Shown here piece after piece: positions 25,095-34,171 of a stretch of DNA of 64,000 nt (position 1 is its first letter; each line of letters opens with the position of its first letter). The stretch is from Desulfobacterales bacterium (GTDB lineage Bacteria > Desulfobacterota > Desulfobacteria > Desulfobacterales > JAFDDL01), in assembly GCA_034003325.1 (NCBI GenBank), contig JAVEYW010000018.1, positions 1 to 64,000 of the forward strand. Direction: 5' to 3'. Both the position numbers and the translations under genes were made by a program. The notes under the pieces were generated by a model, which worked only from the letters and a program-made list of their open reading frames with translations, was not told where the DNA came from and did not search any database.

Positions 25095-26900
25095 ATGGAA
25101 GATAAATTGTTAACTTATTATGAGCGGGAATTGACGTTCATCCGTGAGATGGGGGCGGAGTTTGCCCAAAAGTATCCCAAAATCGCGGGACGATTGCTGC
25201 TGGAGCCGGATAAATGCGAAGATCCGCACACCGAGCGGCTAATCGAGGCCTTTGCCTTTTTAAGCGGCCGCATTCATAAAAAAATCGATGACGATTTTCC
25301 CGAGATCACCGAATCGTTGCTGAGCATCGTTTTTCCGCATTATATCAATCCCATACCTTCTATGTCGATTGTGAGGTTCGATCCGATTCTGCAAAACATT
25401 CCCCCATCGGGGTATTCAATCGAAAAAGGCACGAAGCTTTATTCCAAACCGGTGGGCGGCGTCCCTTGTCAGTTCCGAACCAGCCAGCCGGTTACGCTCT
25501 GGCCCATAGCCGTGTCCGATGCCGGCATGGAAGATCCCAAGCAACTCAAAAAAGGCGCCCAAAAGGCGATCGGTATTCGGCTTAACACGTATAACAAAGT
25601 CAGTTTTAACCAGCTGTCGTGGCAATCCCTTCGGTTTTATCTCAATGGGCCGTCCCAGCATATTTTTAACCTGTATGAGCTTATTTTTAATCATACGTGT
25701 CATGTGGAATGCGAAACCACCACGGCACAGGGTAAACCCCTCGAAATCGACCTTCCCGTGTCCGCCATTAAACCGGTGGGATTTAATCTGGATGAAGAAT
25801 CCCTGCCGCTGCCACGCCGCTCTTTTCCAGGCTATCTTCTGCTGTTGGAATACTTTTTCTTTCCGGAAAAATTTCTTTATTTTGATCTGACGGGCCTGGA
25901 AAAACTTCGCAACGAAAATATCTCCGACGAAATGACGATCAGAATTTATCTGAACCGGAACGTTAAATCCAATATCGTGATCAATAAAGACACGTTTCAC
26001 TTAAATACGGCACCCGTCGTCAACCTCTTTACCCGCATCGCCGAACCCATCCGCTATGAGCAGCAAAAGACCGAATACCGCGTGGTTCCGGACGTCCGGC
26101 GGCAGGAAGCCATGGAAATATTCTCCGTGGACCGGGTGACCGCCAGCGCTCCGGATCAACCGGGCAAACCAATAGAATACAAACCGTTTTATTCGATACG
26201 CCATCATTTGGGAGAAGGGACGTTGCAAGAACGCCGCGCCTTCTGGCATCTTCAGCGCCGCAGCTCGGGCCGAAAAGAAGACCAGGGAACGGAAGTTTTT
26301 CTATCCTTCGCGGATCTTGACTTCAAGCCGACCGACCCGGGCGTTGAAATTCTCAACGTTCACACCACCTGCCTGAATCGGGATTTGCCGGCTCGGCTGC
26401 CTTTCGGCGACCGCAATGGTGATTTTGATCTGGAAACCGCCGCGCCGGTCGCACGCATACATTGTCTTGTCAAACCGACCCCCGTTCACCGGCCGCCCAG
26501 GGGAGGCGCGCTGCAATGGCGCATGATCTCTCATCTGTCATTGAACTATCTTTCTCTCGTAAGCGAGGGGGAAGGGGCGTTGCGGGAAATTCTCAGGTTA
26601 TATGACTTCGACGACTCGCCGACCACCCGGCAGCAAATCAACGGCCTCGTATCGGTCGATTCACAACACATCACCCGGCGTATCGGCCATTCGTTTTGCC
26701 GTGGTATGGGTGTCACCATCACCTTTGACGAAGATAAATATGTGGGGACGGGTCTTTACCTGTTCGCCTGCGTACTGGAACGGTTTCTGGCTCAGTATGT
26801 GAGCGTTAACTCATTTTCACAATTGACGGCCAAGGCCATACAGAGAAGTGAGACGATAAAGCAGTGGGCGCCCCGAAGCGGTCATCGAATATTACTATAA
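25095..26900 (+). CDS. tssF: T6SS baseplate protein TssF (ImpG/VasA)
   Basis: 601 aa. ATG 25095 begins MEDKLLTYYERELTFIREMG, the standard TssF start (YY..EL..LRE.G.EFA..YP..A.RL). Then RLIEAFAFLSGRIHKKIDDD, and later FYSIRHHLG and LNRDLPARLPFG, all as in the family. It forms the baseplate wedge with TssG (TssF2-TssG). No good ribosome site is visible before the ATG. The end overlaps tssG by 37 bp in another frame. Confidence 0.95.
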   Translation: MEDKLLTYYERELTFIREMGAEFAQKYPKIAGRLLLEPDKCEDPHTERLIEAFAFLSGRIHKKIDDDFPEITESLLSIVFPHYINPIPSMSIVRFDPILQNIPPSGYSIEKGTKLYSKPVGGVPCQFRTSQPVTLWPIAVSDAGMEDPKQLKKGAQKAIGIRLNTYNKVSFNQLSWQSLRFYLNGPSQHIFNLYELIFNHTCHVECETTTAQGKPLEIDLPVSAIKPVGFNLDEESLPLPRRSFPGYLLLLEYFFFPEKFLYFDLTGLEKLRNENISDEMTIRIYLNRNVKSNIVINKDTFHLNTAPVVNLFTRIAEPIRYEQQKTEYRVVPDVRRQEAMEIFSVDRVTASAPDQPGKPIEYKPFYSIRHHLGEGTLQERRAFWHLQRRSSGRKEDQGTEVFLSFADLDFKPTDPGVEILNVHTTCLNRDLPARLPFGDRNGDFDLETAAPVARIHCLVKPTPVHRPPRGGALQWRMISHLSLNYLSLVSEGEGALREILRLYDFDDSPTTRQQINGLVSVDSQHITRRIGHSFCRGMGVTITFDEDKYVGTGLYLFACVLERFLAQYVSVNSFSQLTAKAIQRSETIKQWAPRSGHRILL

Positions 26901-27910
26901 AAGAACGCCTTTTTGAAGAATTCTTCAATTTCTCCTTTTACAAGGCGGTCCATCTTCTGGAAACCCTGGCGCCGGGAAAAAGGCCGCTGGGTCAAACGCC
27001 GGAACCGGACAGGGAGGCCGTACGCTTTTCAGTTAAGCCCGGCATTCTTTTTCCGGCCAGTGATATTGCGGGGTTGAAAGAAACTCCGGGGGAAAATGCA
27101 CCCACCAGCATGCAAATTGCTTTCATGGGCCTCATCGGGCCTTCGGGCGTGCTTCCCTATTGGTATAATGAGCTGGCTCAAAGGAGAAATCTGGAGAAAG
27201 ATTTTACACTGACGTCTTTTTTCGATCTCTTTCATCACCGGCTGATTTCCCTTTTCTACCTGGCATGGAAGAAACACCGCTTTCCTGAAAATTATGTCCC
27301 CGGCGCCAATGATCGGCTGTCGCGGTATTTACTGAGCCTTGCCGGGCTGGGAACCCCCGGACTGACCCGCATGATCGGTCTTCCGGAAGAATCGATCGTT
27401 TTTTACAGCGGGTTGCTGGCCAGACCGATGGCCGCCGCCGTTTCCATTGAAGCCACCGTGGCCTATCTGGCAGGAACCCGCGTATTTCTCGATCAATTCA
27501 TCGATCGGCTCTTGCCGCTTGAGCCCGAAGACCGGACCCGGCTCGGCGCCGCCAACGCCCGTCTCGGAGAAGATGCCGTCTGCGGCAGCCATGTATGGGA
27601 AAGCCAGACAAAATTCCGGGTCAATTTAGGGCCCATGACCTTGGTTGAATTTCTAAGATTTATTCCGTCCGGAGACATGATTCGACCTATTTTCGCGCTG
27701 GTTCGTTACATGGTAGGCGCGGAATTTGAATTTGAAATCAGAATCTATTTGAAACGGGAAGAAGTGCCGCCGTGCATTCTGGGGGATTCGTCCCCCGCCG
27801 GCCCCAAACTGGGATGGACGACCTGGCTTTCAGCGCCCGGAGCAACGTTCAGCCGGAATCCGAACCTGACGTTTCAGGAGAAAGACATTCGAAGCAGAAA
27901 GTCCGTTTAA
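26864..27910 (+). CDS. tssG: T6SS baseplate protein TssG (ImpH/VasB)
   Basis: 348 aa. GTG start at 26864 inside the end of tssF (37-bp overlap). Family features: FFNFSFYKAVHLLE near 18-31 (F.F...VRLLE in homologues), VRFSVKPGILFPASDI, MGLIGPSGVLPYWYNE near 88 (the F.GL.GP.G.LP..Y signature), and LARPMAAAVSIEA. It completes the TssE-F-G-K baseplate set. Confidence 0.94.
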   Translation: MGAPKRSSNITIKERLFEEFFNFSFYKAVHLLETLAPGKRPLGQTPEPDREAVRFSVKPGILFPASDIAGLKETPGENAPTSMQIAFMGLIGPSGVLPYWYNELAQRRNLEKDFTLTSFFDLFHHRLISLFYLAWKKHRFPENYVPGANDRLSRYLLSLAGLGTPGLTRMIGLPEESIVFYSGLLARPMAAAVSIEATVAYLAGTRVFLDQFIDRLLPLEPEDRTRLGAANARLGEDAVCGSHVWESQTKFRVNLGPMTLVEFLRFIPSGDMIRPIFALVRYMVGAEFEFEIRIYLKREEVPPCILGDSSPAGPKLGWTTWLSAPGATFSRNPNLTFQEKDIRSRKSV

Positions 27911-27977
27911 CCGGTGAGGCGGCAACGGGCCAACAGCTTTCAGGAATTAACCGCCAACGCACAAAAGGAGTGTTATC

Positions 27978-30620
27978 ATGCCGAGTTCAAACCTCAAGTC
28001 CCTTATCGGAAAACTCAATCGTACCTGCCGAAGCGCGCTTGAATCGGCAGCGGGCTTATGCCTCTCCCAAACGCACTATGAGGTGGACATCGAGCATTTC
28101 CTGATGAAGCTGATGGAACTTCCGGATACCGATCTTCAGAAAATTCTTCGGCATTTCGAGATCAATGACACCCGGCTCACCGCTGATCTCAGCCGCGCCA
28201 TGGAAAGCTTTAAAACCGGAAATGCCCGAACGCCTGCGCTTTCGCCGCAAATTCCCAAACTGGTTCAGGCGGCCTGGCTGGCCGCGTCGGTCGACTATCA
28301 GGCCGCAGCCGTGCGTTCCGGTCATATTCTGCTCGCCCTGTTGAGCGATGAAGAGATGCGGCGGGTAATCACCACCAGCTCGGACATCCTCAAAAAAGTG
28401 TCCGTTGAGGCCTTGAGTCAACAGTTCATGGACATCATATCCGGCTCGGTCGAGGATAAAGAGGCGGCCTCAACGGGTGCTCCGGCCGGCGCGCCAGCGC
28501 GTCCCGGCGGCCCCGCCGGCACCAAAGCCCTGGACCAGTACACGATCAACCTCACCGACCGGGCCAAAAAAGGCGAAATCGATCCGGTTCTGGGCCGGGA
28601 TTTTGAAATTCGGCAAATGGTGGACATTCTGATCCGGCGGCGCCAGAACAACCCGATTCTCACGGGCGAGGCAGGCGTGGGCAAAACCGCCGTGGTGGAA
28701 GGCTTTGCCTTACGGATTGTGGAAGGCGATGTGCCGCCGATTCTTCAGAATGTCACCCTTCACACCCTGGACCTGGGCCTGTTGCAAGCCGGCGCCGGCA
28801 TCAAGGGAGAATTTGAAAACAGGCTCAAATCGGTCATTGATGAAGTAAAGGCATCCCCTGTCCCCATCATTCTGTTCATTGATGAAGCCCATACCCTGAT
28901 CGGCGCGGGCGGCGCCGCGGGCGCGGGAGACGCAGCCAACTTGTTAAAACCCGCACTTGCCCGCGGCGAGCTGCGCACCATCGCGGCCACGACCTGGGCG
29001 GAATACAAGAAATATTTTGAAAAGGACGCAGCTCTCGCCCGAAGGTTTCAGGTCGTCAAAGTGGAAGAGCCGGACGAGGAAAAAGCCATGGTCATGATGC
29101 GCGCCATCGGCCCTTTTCTGGAGAAGCATCATAAGGTCATGATCACCGATGCGGCGCTGCTCGATGCGGTCCGATTGTCCCACCGGTATCTCGTGGGCCG
29201 CCAGTTGCCGGATAAGGCCGTGAGCGTTCTGGATACGGCCTGCGCGCGGGTAGCCATCGGCCTGACTACTCAGCCGCCCGCACTCGAAGCAGCCACCCGC
29301 CTGATCGGACAAATCGAACGGGAAGCCAAACTGCTTACACGCGAATCCCTCGTCGGCAAGGATCACGACGCACGCCTTGAAGAGCTGACAAAAGAAAAAA
29401 CGGAAACTCAGGCCAACATCGATGCCATGACCGAAAAATGGCAAAAAGAGATGAATGTGGCCACAAAGATTCGCAATCTGCGGCTTGATATTCAACAATG
29501 CCACGAGACGGACCCCGCCGATGAAAAGGGCCTCATCGAAAAACAAACCGCATTGAAATCACTCGAAACCGAGCTGAAGGAAGTACAGGGGGATTCGCCC
29601 CTGGTTCAGATCGCGGTCGATTCCGACATTATTTCAGAAGTTATTTCCGGGTGGACCGGCATTCCCACCGGCCGCATGCTGGCCGATGAAATCACCACCG
29701 TGCTGAATATGAACACCCTGCTCGGTGAGCGGATTATCGGGCAGGATCATGCACTATCGGCCGTGGGACAGATGATTCAAATCGCGCACGCGGGCATCGA
29801 AGATCCATCCAAGCCCACAGCGGTCTTTATGTTCGTCGGCCCGAGCGGGGTCGGAAAGACCGAAACCGCACTGGCCCTTTCGGAACTTCTCTACGGCGGA
29901 GAGCAAAATGTCATCACCATCAACATGAGTGAATATCAGGAATCCCACACGGTCTCGGGGTTAAAAGGCTCTCCTCCCGGCTACGTGGGATACGGCGAAG
30001 GGGGCGTTTTGACCGAAGCGGTCCGAAAGCGCCCCTACAGTGTCGTGCTTCTGGACGAGGTGGAAAAAGCCCATCCGGATGTCATGGAGCTTTTTTACCA
30101 GGTCTTTGACAAAGGCACCCTGGAAGATGGTGAGGGCCGTCTGATTGATTTTAAAAACACGGTCATTATCCTGACCTCCAATCTCGGTACGGACACCATC
30201 ATGAAGCTTTGCGCGGACGAGGAAACCGCACCCGGTCCGCAGGCATTGGCCGAAACCTTGCGTCCCGAGCTGCAGAAGCATTTTAAACCGGCATTTTTAG
30301 GCCGATTGAAAGTCGTGCCCTATTACCCCATTACGGACAAGATTATGCGCAGAATCGTTCAGCTCAAGCTCAACCGGATCGCCAAGCGAATGCGGAACAA
30401 TCGCAACATTGAATTCGTCTACGAGCCGGATCTGATCGAATCCATTGCGCGCCGGTGCACGGAGGTGGACAGCGGCGCCAGAAACGCCGATCATATTCTG
30501 ACCAACACCCTGCTGCCGGATCTGTCCAAAGAGATTCTTTCCAGAATGGCGGCCGGAGAGCAGCTCAGCAAGGTCTCGGTCAAGATAAAAGAAGACGGGT
30601 TTGTGTTTGAGATTGTATAG
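27978..30620 (+). CDS. clpV: T6SS AAA+ ATPase ClpV (TssH)
   Basis: 880 aa, ATG 27978 preceded by AAAAGGAG. The N-terminal Clp repeat domain (about 1-150) leads to a small Gly/Ala/Pro linker (about 158-175). AAA-1 has Walker [14 protein letters not shown] near 230 and the [13 protein letters not shown] Walker B. A middle coiled coil (about 430-540) follows. AAA-2 has Walker [10 protein letters not shown] near 620, pore motif [13 protein letters not shown] and Walker [11 protein letters not shown]. ClpV disassembles the contracted sheath by pulling on TssC. The residues for ATP hydrolysis look intact. Confidence 0.97.
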   Translation: MPSSNLKSLIGKLNRTCRSALESAAGLCLSQTHYEVDIEHFLMKLMELPDTDLQKILRHFEINDTRLTADLSRAMESFKTGNARTPALSPQIPKLVQAAWLAASVDYQAAAVRSGHILLALLSDEEMRRVITTSSDILKKVSVEALSQQFMDIISGSVEDKEAASTGAPAGAPARPGGPAGTKALDQYTINLTDRAKKGEIDPVLGRDFEIRQMVDILIRRRQNNPILTGEAGVGKTAVVEGFALRIVEGDVPPILQNVTLHTLDLGLLQAGAGIKGEFENRLKSVIDEVKASPVPIILFIDEAHTLIGAGGAAGAGDAANLLKPALARGELRTIAATTWAEYKKYFEKDAALARRFQVVKVEEPDEEKAMVMMRAIGPFLEKHHKVMITDAALLDAVRLSHRYLVGRQLPDKAVSVLDTACARVAIGLTTQPPALEAATRLIGQIEREAKLLTRESLVGKDHDARLEELTKEKTETQANIDAMTEKWQKEMNVATKIRNLRLDIQQCHETDPADEKGLIEKQTALKSLETELKEVQGDSPLVQIAVDSDIISEVISGWTGIPTGRMLADEITTVLNMNTLLGERIIGQDHALSAVGQMIQIAHAGIEDPSKPTAVFMFVGPSGVGKTETALALSELLYGGEQNVITINMSEYQESHTVSGLKGSPPGYVGYGEGGVLTEAVRKRPYSVVLLDEVEKAHPDVMELFYQVFDKGTLEDGEGRLIDFKNTVIILTSNLGTDTIMKLCADEETAPGPQALAETLRPELQKHFKPAFLGRLKVVPYYPITDKIMRRIVQLKLNRIAKRMRNNRNIEFVYEPDLIESIARRCTEVDSGARNADHILTNTLLPDLSKEILSRMAAGEQLSKVSVKIKEDGFVFEIV

Positions 30621-30622
30621 GT

Positions 30623-30720
30623 GATATCTCATAGCTCATAGCTGATAGCTCATAGCTGATAGCTCATAGCTGATAGCTGATAGCTCATAGCTGATAGCTG
30701 ATAGCTCATTGCTGATGGCT
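30623..30720 (-). repeat. Heptamer tandem array 2, inverted relative to array 1
   Basis: Fourteen contiguous 7-bp units, mostly CATAGCT and GATAGCT (the reverse complements of AGCTATG and AGCTATC), starting 3 bp after the clpV stop; the outer units are degenerate (GATATCT, CATTGCT, GATGGCT). It may fold into alternative hairpins because each unit contains the palindrome AGCT. Together with array 1 it brackets tssJ to clpV. Confidence 0.95.
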
Positions 30721-30757
30721 ATTTTCGCATTCATCAATACCAGATTGGACCTTTTAT

Positions 30758-30868
30758 CAGAAACATGCACGCTGTTGCGTGTATATTCGCCGAAGGTGAA
30801 AGATGGCTTTTATGCATCCCAGCATCCCAGCATCCCAGCATTCCAGCATCCGGCTTTGCCGGGTTAGG
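30758..30868 (+). repeat. Dispersed hairpin repeat, copy B
   Basis: It starts CAGAAACATGCACG, contains GCGTGTATATTCGCC and GAAGGTGAAAGATGGC, then several CAGCATCC-type units, and ends in CCGGCTTTGCCGG. It is about 90 bp nearly identical to copy A (520-607) in opposite orientation. It sits directly before the ribosome site of the TssB-TssC fusion gene, so an open frame from 30765 reads through it artificially. Confidence 0.88.
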
Positions 30869-30878
30869 AGGATTTCCC

Positions 30879-32420
30879 ATGACGGAGACCATATCGTTCG
30901 GAGAACTCGACTTCAGGCTCGTTTCCGGAATGAACGAGAACCGGGGACAACGAACGCCCGAAACACCGTTTCAAATTGCCGTGCTGGGGGATTTTTCCGG
31001 CCGAACGCAACGCGGCCTGATGGAAATCGGCGCGTCCCTGGCAGAGCGTAAGGTGCTGCCAGTCGACCGGGACAATATTGATGCGATGCTCGCCCGGCTG
31101 AAGGTTCAAATTTTTCTTCCGGCTGCCGATTCCGCCGATGCGCCGGAAATGCTCTCCTTTACGGAACTGGACGACTTTCACCCGGATCGAATTTATTCAA
31201 AGCTCGCGTTGTTCCAGGCCCTGCAGGCGGCCCGGAAAAAAGCGGATGATCCCAAGGCCTTCGCTGAATCGCTCGGCAAATTAGCTGCCAAAAACAAGTC
31301 CGTTCAACCCGAGCCGCCCCCCCCGCCCAAAGTGTCCTCCACGTCGGATTTTCTGGATCAGGTACTCGATGCCACCGGTCACGCCCCGGAGGAAAGAAAA
31401 ACCGCGCCACGGCTTGAAACCCAATGGGACCGGTTTCTTCAAAAACTGGTTGCGCCCCATACCCAGCCGGACACCACCGTGCTACGCACGGACTTAAAAG
31501 CCAAGCTGGATACGGCCGCCGGCGACATGATGCGCGCACTGCTTCACTATCCGGCGTTTCAGCAACTGGAGGCCATCTGGCGGACGCTGGCCTTTCTGGT
31601 TTCCCGGGTCGAAACGGACGAAACCCTTCGCATATGTCTCATCGACGTCAGCAAGGAAGAAATTGCAGCCGACGTGCGGTCGGCCGAAAATCTTCGCAAC
31701 ACCGGCATCTACAAGCTATTGGTTGAAAAATCGGTGTTGACGCCGGGTGCTTATCCTTGGTCCCTTCTCTTGGGAATGTACAGCTTCGGACCGAATGCTT
31801 CGGATCTGGAGACCTTGGGCCGTATGGCCAAAATCGCGCACCATTCCGGCGCCCCATTTCTCTCGGGCGCCGATGTGCGGCTGCTTGGGTGCCCTTCCCT
31901 GTTCCAGCTTCCGGACCCGTCGGCCTGGCCCGGATTGCCGCCGGAAGCCGATGCCGCCTGGAGCAGGCTCAGACGCTTACCGGAGGCCTGCTGGCTGGGG
32001 CTGGCGCTTCCCCGCTTTCTCCTGCGGCTTCCCTACGGCGCGAACACAGACCCGACGGAGCGGTTTGATTTTGAGGAAATGCCTGAAAAGCCTTGCCATG
32101 ATGAGTATTTATGGGGCAACCCGGCCGTTGTATGTGCTTTTTTGCTGGCAAATGCCTTCAGCCGCGATAAATGGCAATTGCGGCCCGGCACGTTCCAGGA
32201 TGTAGAGCGGCTTGCCCTTCACATCACCACAAAAGCAGGAGAAACCATCACGCAGCCGTGCGCTGAAGTCCTTTTGACGGAGCGGACGGCCCTGAAAATT
32301 CTCGACACGGGCCTGATGCCGCTCGTCTCGTTTAAAGATCAGGATATGGCCCGACTCGTCCGTTTTCAGTCCATCGCACAGCCCGCCACGCAACTGGCCG
32401 GCCCCTGGCAGGAGGCATGA
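30879..32420 (+). CDS. Fused TssB-TssC-like sheath paralogue, C-terminally truncated
   Basis: 513 aa. ATG 30879 is chosen because AGGAGG lies about 6 nt upstream; the frame upstream to 30765 is repeat DNA. Residues about 1-110 align with TssB (FQIAVLGDFSGRTQRGLME, then VLPVDRDNIDAML and SFTELDDFHPDRIYSKLALF). A proline-rich linker (about 130-150, PEPPPPPK) follows. Residues about 155-505 align with TssC (HYPAFQQLEAIWRTLAFLV, LLGMYSFG, FLLRLPYGANTD, EYLWGNPAVVCAFLL). The protein ends soon after LMPLVSFKDQD, so about 130 C-terminal residues of normal TssC, including the last helices and the final beta-strand used for sheath interlocking, are absent. It cannot be an ordinary sheath subunit. A cap, starter or regulator of the sheath is inferred. 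It overlaps the methyltransferase gene by 4 bp. Confidence 0.88.
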   Translation: MTETISFGELDFRLVSGMNENRGQRTPETPFQIAVLGDFSGRTQRGLMEIGASLAERKVLPVDRDNIDAMLARLKVQIFLPAADSADAPEMLSFTELDDFHPDRIYSKLALFQALQAARKKADDPKAFAESLGKLAAKNKSVQPEPPPPPKVSSTSDFLDQVLDATGHAPEERKTAPRLETQWDRFLQKLVAPHTQPDTTVLRTDLKAKLDTAAGDMMRALLHYPAFQQLEAIWRTLAFLVSRVETDETLRICLIDVSKEEIAADVRSAENLRNTGIYKLLVEKSVLTPGAYPWSLLLGMYSFGPNASDLETLGRMAKIAHHSGAPFLSGADVRLLGCPSLFQLPDPSAWPGLPPEADAAWSRLRRLPEACWLGLALPRFLLRLPYGANTDPTERFDFEEMPEKPCHDEYLWGNPAVVCAFLLANAFSRDKWQLRPGTFQDVERLALHITTKAGETITQPCAEVLLTERTALKILDTGLMPLVSFKDQDMARLVRFQSIAQPATQLAGPWQEA

Positions 32421-33940
32421 CGATGCCCCCTCTTCCCGATTATCTAAAAGCGCCCTTTCGGATGGATGGGTTCGAAAAAATTCAAGATCTTCACCGGATT
32501 TTGATCGATAAAGGCTTCTGCGAGGCGACCGTGGCGCAAGCCATCGGGAGCTCCGACTTCACCAGGCAGACGGATCTAACGGTCGCATTGTTTCGCACAG
32601 CGGAGAGCACCCCTTTTCACACGCTGGTCCGCTTATTTATTTTGGCCCAACCGCTGCCGGAAAGCGCCGTCCGCAATGCCTTGCATCCGCTCCCGCTTTC
32701 GGAACTTTTTAACGTCGGCCTGCTTAAGGCCGATGCCGGCGGCATTCGTTCCGAAGCAGCCCTGCTTGCATATAACGATCTCTATTTATTGCGTGATTTT
32801 TGGCCGGAATATACCGGAAAGCCCTGCCCTTCGGACTATGTGTTGGGCATAGGGCCCGCCTCCCTTGCCGTGGCGGAAATGACGGTTCGCACCCCCGTTG
32901 CATCCGCACTGGATATCGGAACGGGCGGCGGGTATCAGGCGCTGCTGGCAGCCAAACATTGCGAACGGGTCACGGCAACCGATACGAACCCGCGCGCGCT
33001 GAACTTTGCCGCCCTCAACGCAAGGCTCAACGGCATTTCCAACATAACCTTTCGTCTCGGCAGTCTGTACGAGCCCGTGGCAAATGAACAATTTGACCTT
33101 GTCGTCAGCAATCCGCCGTTCGTCATTTCACCCGAGCATGAGTTCGAATATCGCGACAACGCCATGGCCGGAGACGCTTTCTGCGAAGCGGCGCTTCGGG
33201 GGGCTGCACAGCAAATGAACGAGGGGGCCTTTGGCACGATCCTTTTCAACTGGCAGCACCACACCGATGAGGACTGGCCCGAAAGACCCCGCCAATGGCT
33301 TGCAGAGAGCAGATGCGATGCCTGGCTGATTCATTCCAGATCAGAGGATCCGCTGACCTACGCGGCGGGCTGGCTTCACCGGGATTATGCCAAAGACCCG
33401 GTCCGGTATCAAACCCAACTGGAAAAATGGCTCGCCTACTTCGACCGGGAGAAAATTGGAAAAATCAGCCTGGGCGCGGTCATCCTTCGGAAAAGATCTT
33501 CCGGCCCGAACTGGTTTCATGCGGATCAATCCCCTTCCGAATCCGCCAATGGCTCGTGCTCCGATCAGATTCTAAGGGTCTTTGCCGCGCAAGACGCGCT
33601 CACCGCCTTGTCCGACGATCGAGAGCTTTTGCAAAAAAGCTTTCTACTGACACCCGATCATCAACTGGAACACGTCCTGCATTCGGAAAACAGCCGGTGG
33701 TCCGTCAAGCAGGCGCTTTTGACACAAACCAAAGGCCTTCGAATCACCGGCAATGTGGACCGGCTCGTGGGCGACATTCTGGCCGGCTGCGACGGCAGCC
33801 GCCCCTTAATCGATCTTGTAACGGAGTTATCCGGCCACCTGCGAGTAGACGCCGAGAAAATTATTCCGTCTTGCCTCAATGTCATTAAAAAATTGCTGGA
33901 AAACGGGTTTTTATCCGCTAACACACGCAGTTCTGCGTAG
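32417..33940 (+). CDS. SAM-dependent methyltransferase coupled to the TssBC fusion gene
   Basis: 507 aa, ATG overlapping the previous stop (ATGA). An N-terminal helical domain (about 1-145) precedes a Rossmann methyltransferase domain with motif I ALDIGTGGGYQALLAA (about 165-180), an acidic VTATDTNPRAL end of strand 2, and FDLVVSNPPFVISP (about 226-239). The NPPF motif is typical of methyltransferases acting on amide or exocyclic nitrogens (HemK/PrmC, adenine-N6 type). The C-terminal 150 residues resemble a small helical winged domain of unknown role. The overall layout recalls HemK-related enzymes of unknown target. Its coupling to a T6SS sheath paralogue suggests modification of a T6SS component, which is inference. 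Housekeeping PrmC is shorter (about 280 aa). Confidence 0.78.
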   Translation: MTMPPLPDYLKAPFRMDGFEKIQDLHRILIDKGFCEATVAQAIGSSDFTRQTDLTVALFRTAESTPFHTLVRLFILAQPLPESAVRNALHPLPLSELFNVGLLKADAGGIRSEAALLAYNDLYLLRDFWPEYTGKPCPSDYVLGIGPASLAVAEMTVRTPVASALDIGTGGGYQALLAAKHCERVTATDTNPRALNFAALNARLNGISNITFRLGSLYEPVANEQFDLVVSNPPFVISPEHEFEYRDNAMAGDAFCEAALRGAAQQMNEGAFGTILFNWQHHTDEDWPERPRQWLAESRCDAWLIHSRSEDPLTYAAGWLHRDYAKDPVRYQTQLEKWLAYFDREKIGKISLGAVILRKRSSGPNWFHADQSPSESANGSCSDQILRVFAAQDALTALSDDRELLQKSFLLTPDHQLEHVLHSENSRWSVKQALLTQTKGLRITGNVDRLVGDILAGCDGSRPLIDLVTELSGHLRVDAEKIIPSCLNVIKKLLENGFLSANTRSSA

Positions 33941-34005
33941 AAGCAAAGGAAAGCGACATGTCACACAGAGGTGACTTTTACATACGAAGATGACTTTTCG
34001 TTTGA

Positions 34006-34125
34006 CGAATCGAGGGGGCAGTCAAAACCGGTTCAGGCCTCGCTACCGGCAAGGCCACTGCGGAACTGTTTGTAAAGGAAGGCGGCTGTGCCGTGGTGAT
34101 TCGTGATATCCGGCCTCAGGGGTAG
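34006..34125 (+). pseudogene. Short-chain dehydrogenase N-terminal remnant
   Basis: In frame from 34006 to the TAG at 34123-34125 the translation includes GSGLATGKATAELFVKEG followed by CAVVIRDI. This resembles the nucleotide-binding start of short-chain dehydrogenases (TGxxSGLGxATAxxFxxEGxxVxxxDI) with small deletions and substitutions. There is a stop (TGA) just upstream and another just after the second strand, so no functional enzyme is encoded. It lies between the methyltransferase and the isoaspartyl methyltransferase gene. Confidence 0.45.
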
Positions 34126-34171
34126 ACCCGGACAGCCCTGTCACACTGCTTGGGGATGGAGGAATCAGGTT

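Noticed and set aside
30765-30878. N-terminal extension of the TssB-TssC fusion gene
   Set aside because: The segment is dispersed repeat copy B, also found as non-coding DNA at 520-607; a strong ribosome site precedes the ATG at 30879.
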